Shown here: piece by piece, positions 1 through 5,665 of the stretch | Position numbering within the stretch: position 1 is the first letter of the stretch | How the letters are laid out: the number at the start of each line of letters is the position of its first letter | Origin: an uncultured Pseudorhodoferax sp. | GTDB taxonomy: Bacteria; Pseudomonadota; Gammaproteobacteria; Burkholderiales; Burkholderiaceae | Direction of reading: 5' to 3' | DNA length: 6,640 nucleotides | Assembly: GCA_913776795.1 (NCBI GenBank) | Contig: CAJYRH010000328.1 | Coordinates: 1 to 6,640 of the forward strand | The notes under the pieces: generated by a model | Database searches by the model: none | What the model was told of the DNA's origin: nothing | The model's input: only the letters and a program-made list of their open reading frames with translations | Program-made: the position numbers and the translations under genes

Positions 1-1661
1 GTGCGTTCGCTGCCAAGCACCTGGACGACTGCGCCATGCTCCGCGTGCTGGGGCTGTCCCAGCGCACGATCGCACTGTCCTACAGCTTCGAGTTCGCGCT
101 GGTCGGCCTGTTCGCCAGCGCGCTCGGCGTGGCACTGGGCTTCGGTGTGCACTACGTGTTCGTGCTGCTGCTGGCCGGGCTGGTCGAGGCCACCCTCCCG
201 GCCACCACGCTGTGGCCCGTGGCCTATGGCCTGGGCATCGGGCTCACGCTGCTGTTCGCGTTCGGCCTGCCGCCCGTGCTGCAACTGGCCAAGGTGCCGC
301 CGCTGCGCGTGATCCGGCGCGACGTTGGGCAGCTCAAGCCCGCCTCCATCGCGGTGCTGGCACTCGGCGTGGCGGGCTTCGCGGGCCTGCTGCTGGCCGT
401 CAGCAGCGACATCAAGCTGGGGCTGATCGCCGTCGGCGGGTTCGCGGGCGCGGTGCTGCTGTTCGCCGCGCTGTCCTGGGTGGCGGTGTGGCTGCTGCGC
501 AAGAGCGTCAACGAGAGCACGGCGCCGCGCTGGCTGGTGCTGGCCACGCGCCAGGTGTCGGCGCGGCCGGCCTACACCGTGGTGCAGGTCAGCGCGCTGT
601 CGGTCGGCCTGCTGGCGCTGGTGCTGCTGGTGCTGCTGCGCACCGACCTGATCGGCGCCTGGCGCCAGGCCACGCCGCCGGACGCGCCCAACCGCTTCGT
701 CATCAACATCCTGCCCGAGCAGGGCGACGCGTTCCGCAAGACGCTGGACGATGCCGGCGTGCGCCAATACGACTGGTACCCGATGTTCCGCGGCCGCCTG
801 GTGGCTGTGAACGACAAACCCGTGAACCCGGCCGACTACGTGGACGAGCGCGCGCAGCGCCTGGTCGACCGCGAGTTCAACCTGTCGCATGCGGCCCAGC
901 AGCCACCCCACAACGAACTGGTCGCAGGCCGCTGGACGCCCGAGGAGCAGGGCGCCGTCAGCGTCGAGGAAGGGCTGGCGCAGACGCTGGGCCTGAAGCT
1001 GGGCGACCGGCTGCGCTTCGACATCGGCGGCATCCCCTCGGACGCACGCATCACCTCGCTGCGCAAGGTCGACTGGGGTTCGCTGCACGCCAACTTCTTC
1101 GTGATGTACCCGGTGGCGGCCATGCCCGACCTGCCCATCACCTACCTGGCGGCCTACCGCGCGCCCGAGACGCCCGGCTTCGACAACGCACTCGTGCGCG
1201 CCTTCCCGAACGTCACCAACGTGGACATGAGCACCGCGCTGGCCCAGGTGCAGCGCGTGCTGGACCAGGTGGTGCGCGCGGTGGAGTTCCTGTTCGGATT
1301 CACGCTGGCGGCGGGCCTGGTGGTGCTGTTCGCCGCCATCACGGCCACGCGCGAGGAGCGCGCGCGCGAGTTCGCGATCATGCGCGCCGTGGGTGCCAGC
1401 AGTGCGCTGCTGCGCCAAGTGCAGCGCGCCGAGCTGGCGGGCGTGGGCGTGCTCGCCGGCCTGCTGGCCACGCTGGTGGCCATGGCCGTGGGCTGGGCTC
1501 TGGCGAAGTATGTGTTCGAGTTCGCCTGGTCGGCCTCGCCGTGGGTGCCGGTGGCCGGCGCGGCAGCGGGCGCCGTGCTGGCGCTTGGCGCGGGCTGGTG
1601 GGGCCTGCGCGACGTGCTGCGCCGGCCTGTGGTCGATACGCTGCGCCGCGCCGCCGCCTGA
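1..1661 (+). CDS. FtsX/YbbP-type ABC transporter permease, C-terminal part (5' end outside window)
   Basis: The open frame runs in from the left edge (first whole codon at base 3) and gives 552 residues to the TGA at 1659-1661. The ATG at 36 is internal: coding similarity continues upstream of it (AFAAKHLDDCAMLRVLG), the usual loop of an FtsX domain. The order is: end of a first FtsX domain with hydrophobic segments at about 75-290; two more membrane segments at about 345-490; a membrane segment at about 575-645; a soluble, probably periplasmic MacB-like domain at about 650-1265; and a second FtsX domain at about 1280-1655 with three hydrophobic segments and the typical cytoplasmic loop EFAIMRAVGAS. 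This two-FtsX layout matches the YbbP family of roughly 800 residues, so about 250-280 residues are missing. Such permeases work with a YbbA/LolD-like ATPase, usually encoded directly upstream. The substrate cannot be read from the sequence; lipids, lipoproteins or peptides are family-level possibilities. Confidence 0.93.
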   Translation, partial: AFAAKHLDDCAMLRVLGLSQRTIALSYSFEFALVGLFASALGVALGFGVHYVFVLLLAGLVEATLPATTLWPVAYGLGIGLTLLFAFGLPPVLQLAKVPPLRVIRRDVGQLKPASIAVLALGVAGFAGLLLAVSSDIKLGLIAVGGFAGAVLLFAALSWVAVWLLRKSVNESTAPRWLVLATRQVSARPAYTVVQVSALSVGLLALVLLVLLRTDLIGAWRQATPPDAPNRFVINILPEQGDAFRKTLDDAGVRQYDWYPMFRGRLVAVNDKPVNPADYVDERAQRLVDREFNLSHAAQQPPHNELVAGRWTPEEQGAVSVEEGLAQTLGLKLGDRLRFDIGGIPSDARITSLRKVDWGSLHANFFVMYPVAAMPDLPITYLAAYRAPETPGFDNALVRAFPNVTNVDMSTALAQVQRVLDQVVRAVEFLFGFTLAAGLVVLFAAITATREERAREFAIMRAVGASSALLRQVQRAELAGVGVLAGLLATLVAMAVGWALAKYVFEFAWSASPWVPVAGAAAGAVLALGAGWWGLRDVLRRPVVDTLRRAAA

Positions 1662-1662
1662 T

Positions 1663-2160
1663 TCAGCCGTAGCGCTGCAGCGCGAAGCCTTCGCGCGGAT
1701 CGGGGGGCTCGAAGTGGCGGTTGATCAGGCTGAACTGCGCATCGTCGGTCTGGAACGGGTGCGTGCCGGCCCCGTTGCGCGCCTGCAGCCGCGCGCGGCG
1801 GACGGCCTCGGGCACGTCCAGCAGGTGCAGCCGGTGCGCCGCGCCAGACTGGGCGATCAGCCCGCGCATCCAGGCGCGCTCGCCCCGCGTGTTGGCCCGG
1901 AAGTCCAGCACCACCGAGACGCCGTTGCGCAGCATGGCGACCACGTGCTCGCCGAGCATGGCCTTGAGCCTTCCCGTGCGCTGCAGGTAGTCGGGCAGCG
2001 CGTGGATCGCGCCGGGGTACAGCACGGCGAGCCAGGCGTCCTCCTGCGCGAGCACGGTGGCCGGTTGCGCGGCCACGCGGCGCGTGAGCGTGGACCTGCC
2101 GGCCGCGATCCTGCCGCACAACAGGTGCAGCATGGCGCAGGCACTGGCGGGACGGGTCAT
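1663..2160 (-). CDS. Small P-loop kinase-like (AAA family) protein with altered Walker A motif
   Basis: The protein has 165 residues and starts at the ATG on 2160-2158, preceded by an AGGAG (complement of 2166-2170) five bases upstream. A longer frame to 2391 exists but would cross the globin start, so I reject it. The fold is that of small P-loop kinases related to zeta-toxin and shikimate-kinase-like proteins: a hydrophobic strand LHLLC, then the phosphate loop GRIAAGRST at residues 16-24, ED at 40-41, a second strand SVVLDF with Asp86 in the Walker B position, and a basic lid RRARLQARN at 121-129. The oddity is that the catalytic Walker A lysine is arginine (Arg22), and Arg17 also stands where I would expect lysine in relatives. 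Both are AGG codons, one transition from AAG. The protein may therefore bind nucleotide poorly or not at all. It converges with the permease and diverges from the globin. Its substrate is unknown. Confidence 0.8.
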   Translation of the reverse strand: MTRPASACAMLHLLCGRIAAGRSTLTRRVAAQPATVLAQEDAWLAVLYPGAIHALPDYLQRTGRLKAMLGEHVVAMLRNGVSVVLDFRANTRGERAWMRGLIAQSGAAHRLHLLDVPEAVRRARLQARNGAGTHPFQTDDAQFSLINRHFEPPDPREGFALQRYG

Positions 2161-2247
2161 GGGATCTCCTGGTGGAAAACCCCAAGAGACCGTGACGACG
2201 CGCCTTCTGGGACGGGTCGTCTTGGCTTGCAGCCGCGCGCTGACCCA

Positions 2248-2261
2248 CCGTCCGCGGACGG
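2248..2261. repeat. 14-bp perfect palindrome in the kinase/globin divergent intergenic region
   Basis: CCGTCCGCGGACGG reads the same on both strands and lies about 90-100 bases from each of the two divergent start codons, a position suited to an operator serving one or both genes. Its core CGTCCGCGGACG resembles the palindrome at 2979-2994. High GC content makes chance palindromes more common, so a regulatory role is only a suggestion. Confidence 0.35.
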
Positions 2262-2346
2262 CGGCGAATCGTGATGGTGCGCAGGGTGTGGGCCCCGAGG
2301 GGCGAAAGTGGAGCCCCGTTGCGGGCACGGTGAACGGTGCCGACGC

Positions 2347-2362
2347 GACAATCGCGGCCATG
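2347..2362 (+). promoter_or_regulatory. Possible -10 element placing the globin transcript start at its ATG (leaderless)
   Basis: The hexamer GACAAT (2347-2352) differs from TATAAT at two positions and ends seven bases before the ATG at 2360. Transcription would then begin at or next to the start codon. No Shine-Dalgarno sequence is visible in the 20 bases before the ATG, which fits a leaderless message. I find no convincing -35 box at the normal distance; TTGCGG at 2319-2324 would need a 22-base spacer. This is an inference from spacing. Confidence 0.35.
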
Positions 2363-2773
2363 CAGATCGAAGAACAACCCGCCTTCAACACCCCCTTCGA
2401 GTGGATCGGCGGCGAGGACAGGGTGCGCGCGCTGGTCGAGCGCTTCTACGACCTCATGGACCTGGAGCCCGGCTACGCCGCCTTGCGCGCGGCCCACGGC
2501 GACACGCTGGACAACGCGCGCCAGCGCCTGTTCTGGTTCCTGTGCGGCTGGCTGGGCGGCCCTTCGTACTACACCGACCAGTTCGGCCACCCGCGGCTGC
2601 GTGCGCGCCACATGCCGTTCGCCATCGGCATCCAGGAGCGCGACCAGTGGCTGGCCTGCATGGACCAGGCCATGGGCGAGACCGGTGTGCCCGAAGCACT
2701 GCGCACGCGCCTCAAGGACAGCTTCTTCCAGACGGCCGACTGGATGCGCAACCGCCAGACCATCATGGGCTGA
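2360..2773 (+). CDS. Group II truncated hemoglobin (2/2 globin, trHbO type)
   Basis: The 137-residue length is normal for the family. Group II hallmarks are clear: the N-terminal [19 protein letters not shown] with Tyr30 at helix position B10; [13 protein letters not shown] at 59-71; [12 protein letters not shown] at 76-87 with His84 as the proximal (F8) heme ligand; and Trp97 in ERDQW as the G8 tryptophan that defines group II. By eye, position CD1 seems to be His46 after a one-residue gap against the mycobacterial TrHbO, which has Tyr there; this is less certain. Such globins are cytoplasmic heme proteins that bind O2 and have been linked to O2 handling and detoxification of NO or peroxide; which applies here cannot be read from the sequence. 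The start is the only reasonable ATG, has no clear ribosome binding site and may be leaderless. The gene is single and diverges from the kinase-like gene. Confidence 0.95.
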   Translation: MQIEEQPAFNTPFEWIGGEDRVRALVERFYDLMDLEPGYAALRAAHGDTLDNARQRLFWFLCGWLGGPSYYTDQFGHPRLRARHMPFAIGIQERDQWLACMDQAMGETGVPEALRTRLKDSFFQTADWMRNRQTIMG

Positions 2774-2774
2774 C

Positions 2775-2796
2775 GCGGCGCAGGCGGATGCGCCGC
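2775..2796 (+). terminator. GC-rich hairpin directly after the globin stop codon, no U-tract
   Basis: GCGGCGCA (2775-2782) pairs perfectly with TGCGCCGC (2789-2796) around a six-base loop, starting two bases after the TGA. No run of T follows, so this is not a classical intrinsic terminator. It may still stop transcription weakly or protect the 3' end of the globin mRNA. Confidence 0.4.
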
Positions 2797-2923
2797 CGGC
2801 CGGTGCGCGCGCCTGTCCCATACCGCCGGCCTGCGGCGCGACCCGGGGGGCGCGCAAATCGGCGTCCCGTCCTACATGCCGGCTTCGGTCCGCGCGCGGT
2901 GCCGCTCCGTACCAATGGGGGAT

Positions 2924-2967
2924 CGGAGGCCGGCCACCCACGCGGCGCATCGGCCAGCTGGCCTCCG
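2924..2967. repeat. Long imperfect inverted repeat upstream of the ferritin-like gene
   Basis: CGGAGGCCGGC (2924-2934) is complementary to GCTGGCCTCCG (2957-2967): 11 pairs with one G-T, separated by 22 bases. A 12-bp perfect palindrome, GGCCAGCTGGCC (2952-2963), overlaps the right arm, so two mutually exclusive structures can form. If transcribed, it would be a stable element in the 5' leader of the gene at 3052; if not, it could be an operator. I found no clear -35/-10 pair anywhere in the 278-base gap 2774-3051. Confidence 0.4.
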
Positions 2968-2978
2968 GTTGCGTCCGT

Positions 2979-2994
2979 GCGTCCGCGCGGACGC
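2979..2994. repeat. 16-bp perfect palindrome upstream of the ferritin-like gene
   Basis: GCGTCCGCGCGGACGC is self-complementary, ends 57 bases before the ATG at 3052, and is preceded by an extra copy of the half-site GCGTCCG at 2971-2977. Its half-site CGTCCGCG also occurs in the palindrome at 2248-2261. It could be a repressor or activator site, or a hairpin in the mRNA leader; the sequence alone does not decide. Confidence 0.4.
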
Positions 2995-3051
2995 CCACCA
3001 ACGGTGTCGCGGCGCCCCGGTCGGCGCGCAGCCACCACACAGGAGCAAGCC

Positions 3052-4020
3052 ATGCTGGGTCACTTTCTGACGCGTGAGCAGGTGAACGGAATCGCCACGC
3101 GGCGCGCCGAACGGCGCGCCTTCTTTCGCAAGACAAGCGGCTTCGCCGTCGGGGTGGCCGGGGGCGGCATCCTGGCCGCCTGCGGCGGCGGGTCCGGCGA
3201 CTCCAACGCCCAGGCCAACGAGGTTTCCGACGCCGACGTGCTGAACTTCGCGCTGAACCTGGAGTACCTGGAAGCGCAGTTCTACGCCTACGCCGCCACC
3301 GGCACCGGCCTGCCGGCCACGCAGCTCACGGGCACGGGCACGCAGGGCGCCGTGACGGGCGGGCGCGCGGTCGCCTTCACCGATCCGGTGGTGCGCCAGT
3401 ACGCCAAGGAGATCGCGCAGGACGAGATCGCGCACGTGGCCTTCCTGCGCACCGCACTGGGCAGCGCGGCCGTGGCGCAGCCGGCCATCGACATCGGCGC
3501 CGACCCGAACGGCGCGTTCTCGAGCGCGGCCCGGGCCGCCGGCCTGATCAGTGCCGGCCAGTCCTTCGACCCCTATGCGAGCGACGAGAACTTCCTGCTG
3601 GCCGCCTTCATCTTCGAGGACGTGGGTGTGACGGCCTACAAGGGCGCCTCGCCGCTGATCCAGAACAAGACCTTCCTGGAGGCCGCCGCAGGCATCCTGG
3701 CCGTGGAGGCCTACCACGCGGGCCTGGTGCGCACCGCGCTGTACGCCAAGGGCGTGGCCGCTCCGGCGCTGCGCACCGCCACCGATGCGATCTCCAACGC
3801 GCGCGACAGCCTGGACGGCAGCAGCGATGTGGACCAGGGCGTGACGGGGGCGGACGACCGTTCCAACATCGTGCCGACCGACGCCAACGGCATCGCCTTC
3901 AGCCGCTCGCCCGGCGACGTGCTCAACATCGTCTACCTGAACCCCGGCGCGGTCTCGCGCGGCGGCTTCTACCCCGCCGGCGTGAACGGCACGCTCGCGC
4001 TGAGCAGCGCGCTGGCCTGA
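3052..4020 (+). CDS. Tat-exported ferritin-like domain lipoprotein, PCC13-62/desiccation-related family
   Basis: The protein has 322 residues and starts at an ATG with AGGAG at 3041-3045, six bases upstream. Residues 17-44 form an export signal: a twin-arginine stretch RRAFFRK (21-27), a hydrophobic run, and a lipobox LAAC with Cys44, followed by a Gly/Ser-rich linker. This predicts Tat export and lipid anchoring. The four-helix ferritin-like domain (Ferritin_2 type) supplies candidate diiron ligands: Glu71 or Glu74 in [12 protein letters not shown], Glu125 and His128 in QDEIAH, Glu189 in IFEDVG, and Glu219 and His222 in VEAYH. The C-terminal stretch around [14 protein letters not shown] and [10 protein letters not shown] is typical of the plant/bacterial PCC13-62 desiccation-related proteins. 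Members occur in stress contexts, but the reaction is not established. It could store or oxidise iron or remove oxidants outside the cytoplasm. The gene is single and closed by the terminator at 4028-4054. Confidence 0.92.
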   Translation: MLGHFLTREQVNGIATRRAERRAFFRKTSGFAVGVAGGGILAACGGGSGDSNAQANEVSDADVLNFALNLEYLEAQFYAYAATGTGLPATQLTGTGTQGAVTGGRAVAFTDPVVRQYAKEIAQDEIAHVAFLRTALGSAAVAQPAIDIGADPNGAFSSAARAAGLISAGQSFDPYASDENFLLAAFIFEDVGVTAYKGASPLIQNKTFLEAAAGILAVEAYHAGLVRTALYAKGVAAPALRTATDAISNARDSLDGSSDVDQGVTGADDRSNIVPTDANGIAFSRSPGDVLNIVYLNPGAVSRGGFYPAGVNGTLALSSALA

Positions 4021-4027
4021 GACGACG

Positions 4028-4054
4028 CGCCCCGCACCTGCGGGGCGTTCTTTT
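4028..4054 (+). terminator. Strong Rho-independent terminator after the ferritin-like gene
   Basis: CGCCCCGC (4028-4035) and GCGGGGCG (4040-4047) form an eight-pair all-G/C stem with the loop ACCT, followed at once by TTCTTTT (4048-4054). It begins seven bases after the stop codon at 4018-4020. This is the only textbook intrinsic terminator in the window. Confidence 0.93.
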
Positions 4055-4078
4055 GCACCGCACCGTCGAGGACGCACC

Positions 4079-5011
4079 ATGGACTCCCTGCACGCCGCCC
4101 ACCCGGCACCGCATGCCGCCGCACTGTCCACCGCCGGCGGGTTGCGCTGGCGCTGGCGCTACCTGACCGGCCTGGCCATCGTGCTGGGTGCGCTCGCGCT
4201 GTGGGCGCGCGACCTCGCGCAGTCGCCCTGGCTGCAGGACCCGCGGCTGGCCGGCGCGCTGATGGGCGGCGGCATGGCGGCGCTGGCCACGGCCCTGGGC
4301 ACCTTGCCGGTGCTGCTGTCGCAGAGCTTCTCGCAGCGCAGCCACGACACCATGCTGGGCTTTGGCGCCGGCGTGATGCTGGCGGCCAGTTCCTTCTCGC
4401 TGATCATCCCCGCGCTGGCGGCTGCCAAGGGGCAGGGTGCCGGCAGTTGGGGCGCCGCCGGCATCGTGGGCTCGGGCATCGTGGCCGGGGGCCTGCTGGT
4501 GCTGTTGATCGACCGCGTGGTGCCGCACGAGCACTTCGTGAAGGGGCTGGAGGGGCCGCAGGCGCGCGCCATGAAGCGGGTCTGGCTGTTCGTGCTGGCC
4601 ATCGCCGTGCACAACCTGCCCGAGGGCCTGGCCATCGGCGTGGCCTATGCCGGCACCGACCCGCTGGGCGCGCTGGCCCTGGCCACCGGCATTTCCATCC
4701 AGGACGTGCCCGAGGGCATGGTCGTGGCTCTGGCCCTGCGCGGCGTGGGCTACGGGCGCCTGCGTTCGGCCGGCCTGGGCGTGCTGTCGGGCCTGGTCGA
4801 GCCGCTGGCCGCGGTGTTCGGCGCGGCCGTGGTCGGCCTGTCGGCCAGCCTGCTGCCCTGGGGCCTGGCGGCTGCCGCGGGCGCCATGCTCTACGTGATC
4901 AGCCACGAGATCATCCCCGAGTCGCACCGCGCCGGCCACGAGCGCTGGGCCACCTGTGGGCTGATGCTGGGCTTCGTGCTCATGATGGTGCTGGACACGG
5001 CGCTGGCCTGA
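4079..5011 (+). CDS. ZIP-family divalent metal transporter (GufA/BbZIP type)
   Basis: The protein has 310 residues and starts at an ATG with GAGGA at 4068-4072, six bases upstream. It is an inner-membrane protein with about eight hydrophobic segments and a histidine-bearing N-terminal tail (His5, His8, His12). The transport site matches the binuclear centre of Bordetella bronchiseptica BbZIP one position on: His178, Asn179 and Glu182 in HNLPEG; Gln208, Asp209 and Glu212 in QDVPEG; and Glu241 in the next helix. Asp90, His276 and Glu277 also fall at the BbZIP offset. The family moves Zn2+ and related divalent ions; the residues suggest zinc, but Fe, Mn or Cd cannot be excluded. The gene ends three bases before the sigma factor gene, so the two are probably cotranscribed and translationally coupled. 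A terminator lies 24 bases before its start, which leaves little room for its own promoter. Confidence 0.95.
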   Translation: MDSLHAAHPAPHAAALSTAGGLRWRWRYLTGLAIVLGALALWARDLAQSPWLQDPRLAGALMGGGMAALATALGTLPVLLSQSFSQRSHDTMLGFGAGVMLAASSFSLIIPALAAAKGQGAGSWGAAGIVGSGIVAGGLLVLLIDRVVPHEHFVKGLEGPQARAMKRVWLFVLAIAVHNLPEGLAIGVAYAGTDPLGALALATGISIQDVPEGMVVALALRGVGYGRLRSAGLGVLSGLVEPLAAVFGAAVVGLSASLLPWGLAAAAGAMLYVISHEIIPESHRAGHERWATCGLMLGFVLMMVLDTALA

Positions 5012-5014
5012 GCC

Positions 5015-5665
5015 ATGAACGCTCCGGTGCCACCGCTGCCTGCGTCCGCGCCGTCAGGTACCCACCTGCACGTGGTGGGCCAGCGCGCCGGGCCGCGCAC
5101 GGCCGACGCGCTGCAATGCGCGGCCTGGATAAAGGCGGTGGCCGAACAGGCCGACCGCCAGGCCTATGCCCGTTTGTTCTGCCACTACGCGCCACGCATC
5201 AAGGCCTATCTCATGCGCGGCGGCACCGACGCATGCCAGGCCGAGGAACTTGCGCAGGAGTCGCTACTGGTGCTGTGGCACAAGGCCTGCCATTTCGATG
5301 CCACGCAGGCCAGCGTGGGCACCTGGCTGTTCACGATCGCGCGCAACCTGCGCGTGGACCGCTTTCGCAGCCTGGGTGTGGCGGCCATGCCATACGACGA
5401 AGCCGAGCTGCAGGCCGTGGCCGACGAGGCTCCGCCGCCCGACGAACGGCTGCAGCTGGCGCAGCTGCGCGAACGCATGCGCGTGGCACTGCACCAGATG
5501 CCGGCCGCGCAGGCGCGCGTGCTGCGCCTGTGCTACTTCGAAGGCCAGCCGCACACGCGCATCGCCACCGAACTGCAGCTGCCGCTGGGCACCGTGAAGT
5601 CGCGCATGCGGGCGGCCCTGGCCTACCTGCGGCGGGCCCTGCAGGACAAGCCCGGCACGCCATGA
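5015..5665 (+). CDS. rpoE: ECF sigma factor, RpoE/ECF11 type, partner of ChrR
   Basis: The protein has 216 residues. After a variable N-terminus of about 35 residues comes sigma region 2 (about 50-120): ARLFCHYAPRIKAYL, the core-binding AEELAQESLLVLWHKA at 76-91, and the -10-recognition segment TWLFTIARNLRVDRFR at 103-118. A Pro-rich acidic linker follows (about 126-145). Region 4 (about 150-209) carries LCYFEGQPHTRIA and the helix-turn-helix PLGTVKSRMRAAL at 190-202 for -35 recognition. There is no region 3 and no extra C-terminal domain. In Rhodobacter the equivalent sigma factor drives the singlet-oxygen response. The ATG at 5015 has no clear ribosome binding site but lies three bases after the transporter stop, consistent with coupling; a start further in is possible. 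The stop overlaps the chrR start as ATGA. The symbol is by analogy with the Rhodobacter rpoE-chrR pair. Confidence 0.94.
   Translation: MNAPVPPLPASAPSGTHLHVVGQRAGPRTADALQCAAWIKAVAEQADRQAYARLFCHYAPRIKAYLMRGGTDACQAEELAQESLLVLWHKACHFDATQASVGTWLFTIARNLRVDRFRSLGVAAMPYDEAELQAVADEAPPPDERLQLAQLRERMRVALHQMPAAQARVLRLCYFEGQPHTRIATELQLPLGTVKSRMRAALAYLRRALQDKPGTP

Noticed and set aside
1..312. Open frame from the first GTG of the window (103 residues)
   Set aside because: It has Cys/Ser/Arg-rich shadow composition; the permease frame over the same bases has clear FtsX-domain features.
2182..2225. Inverted repeat CCAAGA ... TCTTGG with GACGAC ... GTCGTC between kinase and globin
   Set aside because: The two short stems overlap and compete, and the loops are long; this is within what chance would give in a 200-base stretch.
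1663..2391. Longer start (242 residues) for the kinase-like gene
   Set aside because: It would overlap the globin start, and the added residues match nothing; the ATG at 2160-2158 has an AGGAG and begins directly before the P-loop strand.
2854..2880. Possible ECF-type promoter (AAAT ... CGTCCTACAT) before the ferritin-like gene
   Set aside because: The spacing between the two parts is too short for an ECF -35/-10 pair and I could not match it to a known ECF11 consensus, so I do not annotate it.
1154..3136. 660-residue open frame on the minus strand
   Set aside because: It crosses the permease, kinase and globin genes, has low-complexity Arg/Ala/Pro composition and shows no family motif; it results from the scarcity of stop codons in GC-rich DNA.
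2308..4020. Longer start for the ferritin-like gene (570 residues)
   Set aside because: The extension runs through the globin gene out of frame. The ATG at 3052 has a good ribosome binding site and puts the Tat signal near the N-terminus.
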